Position numbers and translations under genes: made by a program. DNA of 64,000 nucleotides, from NCBI GenBank assembly GCA_965197825.1, contig CBDANW010000003.1, forward strand, positions 2,604,001 through 2,668,000, read 5' to 3'. Under the pieces are notes generated by a model, which was not told the origin of the DNA, did no database searches, and saw nothing but the letters and a program-made list of their open reading frames with translations. Position 1 is the stretch's first letter; each line of letters begins with the position of its first letter. Source of the DNA: CBDANW01 sp965197825 (GTDB lineage: Bacteria; Acidobacteriota; Vicinamibacteria; Marinacidobacterales; DATDRI01). This document shows, in pieces, positions 44,259-53,065 of the stretch.

Positions 44259-44543
44259 GTGACCCTGCCCGGGTTTTGTGGACATCAACCGAGGCGCGAC
44301 AATCTGTTCAGGGAGGGCGAGGGCAGCATCGGCCAGGTCGCTAAGGAACTGGACCTGACGGAATCGGCCCTTCGAAACTGGGTGAAACAATACAAAGTTG
44401 ATCACGGTGAAGGTCCACGCGAGGCTCTGACGACGGCGGAACGTGATGAGCTCCGTTCGCTACGGCGTCGAGTGCGTACGTTGGAGCAAGAGCGAGAAAT
44501 ATTAAAAAAGGCGGCGGCCTTCTTCGCGAAGGAAAGCGAATGA
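44259..44543 (+). CDS. IS3-family OrfA (helix-turn-helix), altered N-terminus
   Basis: A 94-residue OrfA. From GEGSIGQVAKELDLTESALR onward it is a normal HTH_Tnp_1 domain followed by a leucine-zipper-like coil (LRSLRRRVRTLEQEREILKK). The usual first 20 residues are absent: terminal-repeat sequence runs directly into the middle of the helix-turn-helix, so an N-terminal piece seems deleted and the GTG start lies at the element border. The sequence A-AAA-AAG at 44504-44510, in frame as TTA AAA AAG, is a classical -1 slip site for making OrfAB. Confidence 0.75.
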   Translation: MTLPGFCGHQPRRDNLFREGEGSIGQVAKELDLTESALRNWVKQYKVDHGEGPREALTTAERDELRSLRRRVRTLEQEREILKKAAAFFAKESE

Positions 44544-45449
44544 GATTCAAATTCATTCACGCGGAGCGGGCCAACTACCCGGTGCGGGTGATGTGCCGAG
44601 TTCTGAGGGTATCGACCAGCGGCTACTACGCTCAGATGAAGCGCGCGCCCAGCAAGCGACAGTGTGAGGATGGGAAGCTGAAGCTGCGCATCCAAGCGAT
44701 CCACGCCCATAGCCGTGGTACCTACGGCAGGGAGCGTGTACGTCGCCAGCTTGACGGGGAGAACGTCGAGGTAGGCAAGCAGCGAGTGGCACGGCTGATG
44801 CGTGAGATGGGCCTGCAGGGTCTGCCCAGCAAGCGTTTTCGCCGCACGACTGACAGCAAGCACGATCGCCCCATCGCACCCAACGTGCTCGGCCGGAACT
44901 TCGAAGCCGAACGACCGAACCAGTTCTGGGTGACGGACATAACCTACATCCGGACTTGGGAAGGCTGGCTCTACTTGGCGGTCATCCTCGATCTGTTCTC
45001 GCGTCGTGTCGTAGGCTGGGCGATGCAGCCCCACCTGCGCGCGGAGCTTGCTCTCGAGGCGCTTCACATGGCCTTGGGGCGCCGCCTGCCGGAAAGTGGC
45101 TTGGTGCATCATTCAGACCGTGGTACTCAATACGCGGCTGCGACCTACCAGGCCGTGCTCGATGAGTACGGCATCGTGTGCTCGATGAGCCGCAAGGGTG
45201 ATTGCTGGGACAACGCCGTGACCGAGAGCTTCTTAGGCACGCTCAAGACCGAGCTCCTCCACCGATGTAGTTGGCCAACACGACGTATGGCCAAAGACGC
45301 GGTCGCGAGCTACATCGAGGGGTTCTACAATCCGTATCGACTCCACTCGTCACTCGATTACAACAGCCCAATGGTGTTCGAACGGATTCATGACCTCAAA
45401 ACGGCTCATGCGAGATAATCAACCTGTCCACTTTTCCTGGGCAAGGTCA
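44260..45449 (+). mobile_element. IS3-family insertion sequence
   Basis: A 1190-bp element with inverted ends TGACCCTGCCCGGG (left) and TGACCTTGCCCAGG (right, reverse complement), both followed by a GTGGACA block. A 4-bp duplication GCTG flanks it (44256-44259 and 45450-45453), typical of the IS407/IS2-like branches. It carries orfA and orfB in overlapping frames. It lies about 120 bp behind tRNA-fMet. Confidence 0.88.
44540..45418 (+). CDS. IS3-family OrfB transposase
   Basis: A 292-residue OrfB with an HTH_21 region and an rve integrase core. Catalytic acids are in FWVTDITYIRT, VHHSDRGTQY and CWDNAVTESFLG. The start overlaps the orfA stop by four bases in the -1 frame, so a fusion OrfAB can arise by slippage at 44504-44510. 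The frame is intact. Confidence 0.93.
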   Translation: MRFKFIHAERANYPVRVMCRVLRVSTSGYYAQMKRAPSKRQCEDGKLKLRIQAIHAHSRGTYGRERVRRQLDGENVEVGKQRVARLMREMGLQGLPSKRFRRTTDSKHDRPIAPNVLGRNFEAERPNQFWVTDITYIRTWEGWLYLAVILDLFSRRVVGWAMQPHLRAELALEALHMALGRRLPESGLVHHSDRGTQYAAATYQAVLDEYGIVCSMSRKGDCWDNAVTESFLGTLKTELLHRCSWPTRRMAKDAVASYIEGFYNPYRLHSSLDYNSPMVFERIHDLKTAHAR

Positions 45450-45457
45450 GCTGTCTC

Positions 45458-45480
45458 GCCGAAGCCCGAAGGGCGAAGGC
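45458..45480. repeat. REP-like hairpin downstream of the IS3 element
   Basis: GCC-gaa-GCCC-gaa-GGGC-gaa-GGC, a second member of the palindromic family seen at 43959-43985. It lies between the IS3 target duplication and the end of the HicA relic and may act as its transcription stop. Confidence 0.5.
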
Positions 45481-45503
45481 AGACGACACCAGCGCTCCCA
45501 GCT

Positions 45504-45718
45504 TCAGCGCAGTTTCTGAAACTCATCGAGCGACACGCCCAGCGCCGCAGAACTTTCTGGAATAGGGGTGGGCCGATTTCTTTACCACCGTGGATTGGAA
45601 TCGTTACCGCCCGGCCATCCGGATGATTCCAGCGTTCGTGGCTACCCGTCTGGCGAGACTTGGTGAATCCTAGCTTGCTGGCTACCTTCCGGAATCCACG
45701 GGCAGTGGCGCTAGGCAT
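45504..45718 (-). pseudogene. HicA-type toxin, frameshifted
   Basis: A HicA/YcfA-family mRNA interferase relic. FRKVASKLGFTKSRQTGSHE and PIHGGKEIGPPLFQKVLRR match the family, including the catalytic His in GSHERW. Near 45548 one base is missing after VLRR: in the next frame the protein continues LGVSLDEFQKLR and stops at 45504-45506, giving 71 residues, the normal size. In the observed frame it runs into a long junk tail. The start overlaps the hicB stop by eight bases, which is typical pairing. The antitoxin is frameshifted too, so the locus is dead as a pair. Confidence 0.75.
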
Positions 45719-45924
45719 TCACGATTTCAGTCGTATCGTCTGGGAGCGGCTGGTCCTTCTCCCGGTATTCCTCGGCGATCAATTCGAAGACGTCTGCCAA
45801 CTCCGACAAGGCCTCCGCTCAGTGTCGGCATGAGCGCATAGCAGCCAGAGATCGCGGGAACCTCGGCTACCCAGGCGCCGTCTCCCTGCCTGTAGAGGAC
45901 CATCTTGTAGTCGTCGAGAGTCAT
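45711..45924 (-). pseudogene. HicB-type antitoxin, frameshifted
   Basis: HicB-family antitoxin relic. MTLDDYKMVLYRQGDGAWVA and EVPAISGCYALMPT are the partial RNase-H-fold start. After MPT one surplus base (near 45828) shifts the frame; the correct frame resumes as EALSELADVFELIAEEY and ends DDTTEIVNA at 45711. Repaired, it would be about 71 residues. The ATG at 45924 is preferred; the frame is open to 45960. Confidence 0.72.
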
Positions 45925-45960
45925 CTGTCTCAGCATAGCGTCGCTTTCGAGCCCTCTCAA

Positions 45961-46535
45961 ACAAAGCGCCCTCCAATCTAGAAGCGTTTCCCCAGGCGAC
46001 CGTCGGACTCCACGGACGCGTTAGGCTCATCTTTCGGACAGTTTTCGGAACAGCGCCCAATCTCTTTCGGTAACAGTAGCTTGCAAGAGAGCTTTGGATA
46101 CATGAACCAACCTCTCGCACATTCCGTTCGGCACTTGCGCTTCATCCTCCACGCGTGACTGTTTCCCCATCCTCGGGGAAAATTCCCCTCAGATTGCTCC
46201 GCGTCCCGGGATAGAATGGCCTATCTGTGGAGGGGGAAGCTTTTCGAAACGTTCGACCACAAACGAACTCCCGGGCAAGGGCGTACCATTGCAGGTCAGG
46301 CTCTGCGCCCGGAGCACGGCGGTCAGACGATGGCGAGCCCAGGCAAACAGGCGCCCGCTTGCGCGAGGCAGGGTTTGATGGCAGCGTGGGTCAGCCTGCG
46401 CATGCTCCCAAGCCGCTCGGCAACTCCGCACCGTGGCCCGCGCGAAGCCAATCGCCTATGTATTATGTATTGACCTCCCACGCTGCCCCTGGCCTGCAGA
46501 GTTGAAGATTCACAAAACGAACTGGAGGAAGAGAG
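45961..46535. other. 575-bp stretch without a supported gene
   Basis: No convincing gene is visible on either strand; the longest open frames (about 80-110 codons) have no recognisable motif or ribosome site. TTTCCCC-atcctc-GGGGAAA near 46160-46179 is a small hairpin. The right end carries GGAGG seven bases before the NHL gene ATG. It may hold worn-out coding sequence. Confidence 0.4.
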
Positions 46536-47525
46536 ATGAGAGAGATGAAATTGAGGAGACGTTTACTGATGTCAGCGATCGGTGCCGTGGCGATTTCGCT
46601 TTGCGCAGTCCCTCCAATGTTCGCGCAGGATGGCGGGGGCGAAGCGCCGATACCGCAACTGCATTACCGCCTCGAGCAGGACTTTTTCAAGTATCCCGCG
46701 GGCTCGATCATCGGCCGCACGACCGGCATAACGGTCGGGCCCGAGGGCAATATCGTCACGCTCAATCGCGGCTATCGCCCCATAATCGAGTTCAACTCGG
46801 ACGGCACCTTCCTGCGTTACTGGGGCGAGGGCTCCACGATGTTCCATGGCGCCCATACCGTGCGCTTCGATGCTCAAGGCGATCTCTGGTACGTGAATGC
46901 CGGCGACAACGTCGTCTACCGCTTCGACTCCGAACGCCGTACCGTTGGAACGCTGGGAACGAATCCAGAGCCCTGGACCTGGCTGACGCACGTGTACGAG
47001 CAGGGTGCGCGGCGCGTGACCGCCTTGTATCAGCCGACCGATATCGCCTGGAGCCAGGATGGCAGCAGTTTCGTCGCGGACGGATACGGCAATTCGCGCG
47101 TTGCCAAGTTCGACAAGGACGGGAACTTCGCCATGGCCTGGGGTGAGCGAGGTAGGCGGCCGGGCCAGTTCAGCACCCTTCACGGTATCGTGATCGACAA
47201 CAACGACATCGTCTATGTCGCCGATCGCGGCAACAGCCGCATCCAGGTCTTCGACACCGAGGGCAATCAGAAGGCTGTTTGGGACCTACCGACCGCGCCC
47301 TGGACGCTCTGCCTTACCAATGGACCCGAACAGGTGATGTTCGTCGGCAGCACGGGCCGGGTCTACAAGATGGATCTCAACGGCAAGATCCTGGGCGCCT
47401 TCGGCCGCCGTGGCCGCATGCTCGGTAACGTCGACTCTGTGCACCAGATTGCATGCCCGGATGAGAATACCCTCTATATGGCCCACACCTATGCCGCGCA
47501 CTTCGACAAGTGGGTCGCGGAGTAA
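46536..47525 (+). CDS. Secreted NHL/six-bladed propeller protein
   Basis: A 329-residue protein with a signal peptide (LLMSAIGAVAISLCAVPPMFA) and NHL-type blades (GSSFVADGYGNSRVAKFDKD, DIVYVADRGNSRIQVFDTEG). It is the fourth member of this family in the window (with 11519, 20561 and 21663) and the only intact gene between the IS3 and the interrupted kinase. GGAGG lies seven bases before the ATG. Function unknown. Confidence 0.82.
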   Translation: MREMKLRRRLLMSAIGAVAISLCAVPPMFAQDGGGEAPIPQLHYRLEQDFFKYPAGSIIGRTTGITVGPEGNIVTLNRGYRPIIEFNSDGTFLRYWGEGSTMFHGAHTVRFDAQGDLWYVNAGDNVVYRFDSERRTVGTLGTNPEPWTWLTHVYEQGARRVTALYQPTDIAWSQDGSSFVADGYGNSRVAKFDKDGNFAMAWGERGRRPGQFSTLHGIVIDNNDIVYVADRGNSRIQVFDTEGNQKAVWDLPTAPWTLCLTNGPEQVMFVGSTGRVYKMDLNGKILGAFGRRGRMLGNVDSVHQIACPDENTLYMAHTYAAHFDKWVAE

Positions 47526-47535
47526 CCGAGGTTTC

Positions 47536-47550
47536 CGGACCGAAGGTCCG
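47536..47550 (+). terminator. Hairpin after the NHL gene
   Basis: CGGACC-GAA-GGTCCG, a six-pair stem with a three-base loop starting 11 bases after the stop codon. It has no U run, so it is a weak terminator candidate. Confidence 0.4.
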
Positions 47551-48047
47551 CGCCGTCCGTCGTCACGATTGATGACGTACGGATAGGAGACTCCAACCGA
47601 GGGCGATCGGTTCTGGGAGGACAAATCGTCCGTAAAGCTCGGGAGTCGAGGGGGGAAGACGCCCATCGTCCCGGGGCATCAGGACGCCTATGGGTTCGGA
47701 AGCCGGATACCGTCGTCCTGTGTCTGACATCGTGGACTCCTGTCCCCCTCAAGCAGCGGATAGGCGAGCTTCGTTCCATCCCGCGACCACGCCGGAGCTG
47801 CGGGTTGCACGTTAATTTGCCTTGTCGCCACCTTGCGGGGGGCACCCGCCACTGCAGGCATCACGAATAGGCCCCCGCCATCGCGGTCGGACCAAAACGC
47901 AATCTCGCTTCCGTCTGGAGACCAGCTCGGACAACAATCGACTCCGGCATGGTCCGAGGTTCGATTGAGCGGCTGTCCAGTCCCCACCTGCGTTGCCCAA
48001 ATAGCATACCCTTCCTGTTAATATTGATGATAAGCGAGAGTCCGTCC

Positions 48048-49448
48048 GGTCAAGTCTTAATTTTCCTGTCAAATCTCCGTACGGTTCCCCGCGCTCGGTT
48101 AAGCTGCTGATTCCTCCGACGTGCCTTGCGGGAGAAGCTCGTTGCGAAGCTCCTCGACTTTCCTAGCGGCGAAGACATCCATCCTCACGCCGCGCCATTT
48201 GTTTGCGACGGCCAAGAGCACAGCGAACGAGAGTTTCATCGCGGCCTCCTCGGTGAAGAAGTGAGGAATGACCTTTGTGCGACGTTTGTGCTCTCCGAAC
48301 GTGCGCTCAAGTAGATTCGACGTGCGAAGCCTTTTGTGATGCGCCGCAGGAAGGCGTAGCGCCTGAAGACACGCTTCGAGGGTCTCTTCCATGCACTTCA
48401 TCGCGCTCGGGAATCGTTGACGGTACCGAGCGATCACCTCCCGACCCTTCTTCAGCCCTTGCTCGTAGCTGTTCGCATGGAACGACTCAAGGATGGCCGC
48501 CTTGAGTTCGTCGCGCACTTCCTTCGGAGCCTTGCCCAGGATGTTCTCGAGGCGGTGCTTCTGGCAACGTTGCTTGAGGCTTCGAGGGAAGACCTCTGCG
48601 ATCGCTTTGAGCACTCCAGGATTCCCGTCCGTCACGATGAGCAACGGCTCCCTCATTCCTCGGGCCACCATCTCCTGCAAAAACCCCTTCCAGTTCTCGT
48701 AGGATTCTCGGTTGCCGACACCGATATGAAGAAGAACTCGCGTCCCATCAGCGCGATAGCCGGTCGCAACGAGGATGGGCTCTTTCCTCTCCGCTCCTTG
48801 GTGGTAGCGCAGGTACGTGCCGTCGAGCTCGAGATACAACAGCTTCTCGTTCGAGAGATCCCGTTTTCGAAACGCCTCGAAATCCTCCGACAGACACCGT
48901 GTGACCCGGCTCACCACCGACTTCGAGACACCCGTGCCGCTCAGCACGTCCGCGAACGTCGCCTCAATGTCACGCGTCGACATCCCGTGGACGTACATCC
49001 GCGCGATCAGTTCATCGAGTTTCTCGGTCCGGCTCACGTAGGCGTCGAGAATCTTTGACTGAAACACCTTCTCTGTTTCTCGTACCCGCGGCACTTGCAC
49101 CGTTACCGCTCCCTCGCCCGTGAGGACCCGATGCGACTCATACCCGTTGCGTCGTCCCTTCTCCTTCGTCGTTGCCGGAGCGTTCTCATAGTAGTTTCGA
49201 CCCAACGCCTCCGTCACCTCGCGCTCCAACGCATATTGAAGCATCATCTGAGCTCCCGACCGGACGATCTCCGAGAGATTCATCTCCCCAAATACCAGTT
49301 GTTCCTCGAACTGCTTGAGCAATCGCTGACTCGGTAGTACCTTTCCCATGATGTATGGTTCTCCTTTTCTGTCCCCATGACGGGGACGGGTTTTGAGTTT
49401 GGGGAACCATACATCGTTTTTCTTTGACAGGGATCTTAAGACATCACC
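48048..49448 (-). mobile_element. IS256-type element inside the kinase gene (1401 bp)
   Basis: The ends are imperfect 26-bp inverted repeats: GGTCAAGTCTTAATTTTCC on the left and GGTGATGTCTTAAGATCCC as reverse complement of the right, both continuing CTGTCAAA. The 8-bp target duplication GTCCGTCC is perfect. It is unrelated in sequence to IS-A and IS-B. It is the only copy in the window. Confidence 0.9.
48099..49349 (-). CDS. IS256-family transposase
   Basis: A 416-residue mutator-type transposase. The start at 49349 (MGKVLPSQRLLKQF) is used; the longer open frame upstream runs outside the element into antisense kinase sequence. DDE residues are in LYLELDGTYLRYH, LLIVTDGNPGVLK and RTSNLLERTFGEHKRR. 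The C-terminus has the usual FAVLLAVANKWRGVRM. The frame is intact, so it is probably active. Confidence 0.92.
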   Translation of the reverse strand: MGKVLPSQRLLKQFEEQLVFGEMNLSEIVRSGAQMMLQYALEREVTEALGRNYYENAPATTKEKGRRNGYESHRVLTGEGAVTVQVPRVRETEKVFQSKILDAYVSRTEKLDELIARMYVHGMSTRDIEATFADVLSGTGVSKSVVSRVTRCLSEDFEAFRKRDLSNEKLLYLELDGTYLRYHQGAERKEPILVATGYRADGTRVLLHIGVGNRESYENWKGFLQEMVARGMREPLLIVTDGNPGVLKAIAEVFPRSLKQRCQKHRLENILGKAPKEVRDELKAAILESFHANSYEQGLKKGREVIARYRQRFPSAMKCMEETLEACLQALRLPAAHHKRLRTSNLLERTFGEHKRRTKVIPHFFTEEAAMKLSFAVLLAVANKWRGVRMDVFAARKVEELRNELLPQGTSEESAA

Positions 49449-50807
49449 GTCCGTCCATCCGGAGACCAGGAGGGATAGTCTTCTACGCCGATAGCGGTGG
49501 TGACCTGGACAGGGTTGGCGAGCCGAAGGATCCCGTCCGGGGATGGCCCCCTTGTTGCTATCCATGTCACCACAAATAGGGCGACGACAGTCCTGGCCAC
49601 CCATAGAGTCTTGCTCCACGAGGTAGGCTTCATCCGAGAAGGAGCCGCGCCCACGATCGCTTCGCCCGATACCACCTCCTGCTTGGTTTCCTCCAGTTCG
49701 TTCCGGAGGTCCTTGGCGATCTGATAGCGACGCTCGGGATCCTTGGTCAGGCAACGTTTGATGATCCTTCCTAGGTCGCGGGGAACGGCAGGATTGATTT
49801 CGGTCACCGAAGTCGGTGTGTCCTTGATGATGGAGGACAGCAGGGTGGTGGTCGTGTCTCCCGAGAAGGGACGCTGGCCGGTCAGCATCTGATAAAGAAT
49901 GATACCGATGGAGAAGATATCCGTGCGGTGATCCACCGTCTTACCCGCTGCTTGCTCGGGGGACATATACGCCACCGTGCCCAGAATCCGGCCTTCCTGG
50001 GTTCCCGACTGCGTGGGTAGCTCGCTGATGCCTTCCCGAGCCAGCTCTTGCTTGAACTTCGCCAGACCGAAATCGAGGATCTTGAGTCGTCCTTCGTTGC
50101 TAACCATCATGTTGTCGGGCTTTAGATCCCGATGGGTGATGCCTTTCTGGTGGGCGGCAGCGACGGCATCGGCCAGAGCGATGGCGATGTCCAAGAAGTT
50201 ATCAAGAGGAAGGCCTTTCTTGGGGATGCGCTCGCTGAGCGTCTTCCCCTCGACGAGCTCCATGGTGAGGAAGTGGAGGCCGTCGGCTTCTTCTACGGAG
50301 TGGATGGTGACGATGTTGGGATGGTTGAGCGCCGCCACCGCCTTGGCCTCCCGCTCGAACCGCATGAGCCGCTCGGGGCGTGCGGCCATCTCGGGCGGTA
50401 GGACCTTAAGCGCTACTTTCCGGCTGAGCTTGGGATCCTCGGCGACATAGACTTCACCCATGCCGCCCGCACCGATGGACTCAAGGATCTGGTAAGCACC
50501 CAACTTGGTGCTGGGAGTAAGTGGCATGGCGGCCCTTTGAGCATGAAAATATTCTGCTCAAGGTGAAAAGTCAATGGGGGGACCAGGAAAAGCCCTCAGC
50601 GATCCCTAGCGGCCTTGGGGAACCTAGGGAATGGTCTGGATCAGGCCGAGGCCTGAGAGATCCTCAGACGGGATCCCAGATCCTTCTGGGGGCATTCTGA
50701 GCGAGGGGACGGGCCGTTCTGGCAAGGCGAGGGGGCTGCTTGCGTGCTCAAATCGGACAGCCAAAATCGATCCGTTGCAGAGGGATGAGCGGACAATCGC
50801 TTCGTGC

Positions 50808-51188
50808 TCACTGCTTGAGAATATGAGCGGCAAGAGTCTTTTGGATGTCGTAAATATTGGCGTCTTTCCTAAACTCCTTTCGGATGGGTTCAGAGGTTCC
50901 TGTGATGTAGATCTTCAACTCGGCGTCGAGGTCAAGCCGACCAGCGGTCTCCACGCTGAAATGCATCACCGCCCGATAGGGTACGGAATGATACTCGACT
51001 TTCTTCCCAGTCATGCCTTGTTTATCTACAAGCACCAGGCGTTTGTTCGTAAACACGATAAGATCCCGGATCACCTTGAACGCCCTTTCTATCTCCTCCC
51101 CGTCCGTAAGGATCGCTTCGAACTCTTTTTCGAGTGCCTTGATATCAATCTCGGACGCATGGCCGAGAAGTCCTGACAGAACTCCCAT
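50808..51188 (-). CDS. PH domain-containing protein (bPH_3-like), IS at its start codon
   Basis: A 126-residue protein resembling bacterial PH-domain proteins of the YvbH/DUF1696 kind: IERAFKVIRDLIVFTNKRLV, KKVEYHSVPYRAVMHFSVET and AELKIYITGTSEPIRKEFRK. The ATG (51186-51188) touches the end of IS-A copy 2 with no native sequence between, so the original ribosome site has been separated from it; the open frame continues 54 codons into the IS. It may be silent or driven from the IS. An alternative reading is that the true start was further upstream and has been lost. Confidence 0.7.
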   Translation of the reverse strand: MGVLSGLLGHASEIDIKALEKEFEAILTDGEEIERAFKVIRDLIVFTNKRLVLVDKQGMTGKKVEYHSVPYRAVMHFSVETAGRLDLDAELKIYITGTSEPIRKEFRKDANIYDIQKTLAAHILKQ

Positions 51189-52648
51189 GGGGATGTCCCG
51201 CCGGATGTTGAATTTGGTGTAGCGGCGGCTCCTTGGCCGGCCTAAGAATAGGTCTGCCAATAAACCGTCTCCAGAGGGGGACAAGGAGCCACCAATGCCC
51301 AGGAAATCGAAGAAGCCAGTAAGAAAGCAAACGCACTCGCCTACGGGCAAGGTAGTTGGCCAAGTCGGTCAGATACTGCTACCGATGATAGCTGGGATCG
51401 CGGCCACGAAGGCGGATCTGACGGAATGGGTGTACGAGCAAGGACTGACAGCTCTGCACCTACTGCTCAGAGAGGACGCCGAGGAGATCGCGGGGCTCAA
51501 GGGCAAGCACGAGAAGGAGCGAACTCATAACCACTGTGGGAGCACGAACGGAGAGCTGAGCTTCGGTGGTCGTCGCATCCAAGTGTCGCGACCTCGAGTT
51601 CGCTCGAAGTCGGGCGAGGAGGCGTCGCTTCCACACTTCGAAGCCTTCCGCGAAGAAGACCCGCTTCCAGAGCGAGTGTTGAATCAGATCTTGGTGGGGG
51701 TATCGACCCGAAATTACGAATCGAGTCTGGACAAACCCGCGGCCAAGTTGAAGTCTCGTGGCACGAGTAAGAGTGCCGCCAGCCGTCACCTCGTGAGCCA
51801 GACGACTAAGAAGCTCGAGGAATACCTGTCTCGGCGGCTAGAGGAGTTCGAGCTTGCGGCACTGATGCTGGATGGCCTTGAGGTGGCCGGACAGACCGTC
51901 GTCGTAACTCTCGGTATCACAATAGATGGAACGAAGGTGCCCCTGGGTATATGGCTGGGCTCGACGGAGAACTCTCGGGTGTGCACCGCGATGTTGCAGG
52001 ACCTTATCGAGCGAGGCTTGCGCGTCGATGAGTCGATTCTCTGCGTAGTGGACGGAGGCAAAGGCATCCGCAAGGCACTCGTCGACGTTTTGGGGGACCT
52101 CGCGGTCATCCAAAGGTGCCAGATCCATAAACTCCGGAATCTTCGCTCGTACCTTCCCAAGTCTCGTCACGCCTACGTGCTCCAGACGATGAAGGAAGCC
52201 TACAAGTGCAAGAGTGCCGACAAGGCGCGCAAGCGACTTCAGGCATTGGTGTCGTGGCTCGAGCGAAACGGCTACGACGAAGCTGCCGGAAGCCTTCGTG
52301 AAGGGATGGAAGAGACACTCACGGTCGTGAAGCTCGCGCTGCCCGCCTTACTTCGCCAGTCTCTTGCCACGACGAACGCCATTGAGAATCTCAACGGAAC
52401 CATTCGCAGAGTATCGAGAAACGTCAAGCGTTGGTAGAGTCCTTCCATGGTTCGCCGATGGACCGCTCTTGGCGTCGTCACCGCGCAGAAAAAGTTCCGG
52501 CGTATCAAAGGCTATCGCCATATGGGCGCTCTCGTTCACGCGCTTAGAAGCAAACAGAAATCTCTTGACAGCGATGAGTTTGCTGCCTAAGAGTATTCAC
52601 AGGTGCCGCCGCTACCCGACCAAATTCAACAGCGGCCGGGACATCCCC
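51189..52648 (+). mobile_element. IS-A copy 2 (IS256-type, 1460 bp)
   Basis: The same length and ends as copy 1, opposite orientation. The flanks do not match (ACTCCCAT on the left, GAAACAAG on the right), so one side was changed after insertion by deletion, inversion or recombination with another copy. The left end lies at the ATG of the PH-domain gene; the right end cuts the HNH-nuclease relic. Confidence 0.92.
51295..52437 (+). CDS. IS256-type transposase (IS-A copy 2), amber-terminated
   Basis: 380 residues, nearly identical to copy 1. The TAG at 52435-52437 follows NVKRW, and the same frame continues with VRRWTALGVVTAQKKFRRIK to TAA at 52588-52590, which would give 431 residues. All DDE acids are before the TAG. 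Since copies 1 and 2 moved recently with this codon in place, either the short protein is active, the codon is read through, or a repaired copy elsewhere acts in trans. Confidence 0.85.
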   Translation: MPRKSKKPVRKQTHSPTGKVVGQVGQILLPMIAGIAATKADLTEWVYEQGLTALHLLLREDAEEIAGLKGKHEKERTHNHCGSTNGELSFGGRRIQVSRPRVRSKSGEEASLPHFEAFREEDPLPERVLNQILVGVSTRNYESSLDKPAAKLKSRGTSKSAASRHLVSQTTKKLEEYLSRRLEEFELAALMLDGLEVAGQTVVVTLGITIDGTKVPLGIWLGSTENSRVCTAMLQDLIERGLRVDESILCVVDGGKGIRKALVDVLGDLAVIQRCQIHKLRNLRSYLPKSRHAYVLQTMKEAYKCKSADKARKRLQALVSWLERNGYDEAAGSLREGMEETLTVVKLALPALLRQSLATTNAIENLNGTIRRVSRNVKRW

Positions 52649-53010
52649 GAAACAAGCGTGTCGACGTTCGCCTCTGTAAGCACGGGCGCGAGGAGGCCTG
52701 CCACAGTGAGACTCGTTCGGTTCTCCGCCAGTGCTACGAGTATCTGAGGGAAACGTCGCGAGACCTTCGCCACCTGAATGTGCAGATAGACCGACCCTTC
52801 ACTCAGATTCAAGCGCCTCGTGCAGTAATCGAAGAGATTCTTGTACCCCCGCTCGAGGTGACCCTTTCTTCTCGACATCTCCGAAATATGAGCAATAACC
52901 AGCGCCACGTTTCGTTTCTCGGCGCGGACCAGCTTCTCCACCGACCTGTCCAGCTCTTCGGTTGAAAGACCTTCTAGTCTCTCGAAGTACGTCTTCACTT
53001 TTTCGATCAT
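52649..53010 (-). pseudogene. HNH endonuclease N-terminal fragment, cut by IS-A
   Basis: About 120 residues of the N-terminal helical region common to one class of HNH endonucleases (KLVRAEKRNVALVIAHISEM, ERGYKNLFDYCTRRLNLSEG, RRFPQILVALAENRTSLTVA). The ATG is at 53010. The catalytic HNH part should follow but is replaced by IS-A copy 2 at 52648. IS-B copy 1 begins 55 bp upstream, so the gene has probably lost its promoter as well. Confidence 0.65.
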
Positions 53011-53065
53011 GACAGTCTCCCCCTCTTCCGAATAGTGCTTCCTCAAATATAGCAAGACGATTTTC

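Larger units (their letters stand above)
47688..50527 (-). pseudogene. Ser/Thr kinase / TolB-propeller gene, split by an IS
   Basis: The kinase half (49449-50527) is complete: glycine loop GAGGMGEVYVAED, Lys in VALKVLPP, HRDLKPDN, DFGLAK, APE-equivalent YMSPEQ, then one membrane helix (LWVARTVVALFVVTWIA) and the first propeller strand YPSWSPDGRT. A 1401-bp IS is inserted there, flanked by direct 8-bp copies of GTCCGTCC (48040-48047, 49449-49456). Removing it gives SPDGRTLAYHQY, then an in-frame TAA (48018-48020), then propeller sequence (QVGTGQPLNRTSDHAG, CCPSWSPDGSEIAFWSDRDG) to about 47740. About 300 further residues expected for the family are missing. The truncated protein may still be a membrane kinase without its sensor. 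Confidence 0.85.

Noticed and set aside
45779..46120. 113-codon minus-strand frame overlapping HicB
   Set aside because: Part of it is the correct-frame hicB end read out of phase and the rest shows no motif or ribosome site.
46189..46505. Several 80-92-codon frames on both strands
   Set aside because: They overlap one another in different frames, have no ribosome sites and no recognisable family.
48099..49754. 551-residue transposase starting at 49754
   Set aside because: The first 135 codons are antisense kinase sequence outside the IS; the element's own start is 49349.
50641..50656. TCAGGCC-GA-GGCCTGA palindrome in the spacer before the kinase gene
   Set aside because: A two-base loop is too tight for a terminator and nothing else supports a function.
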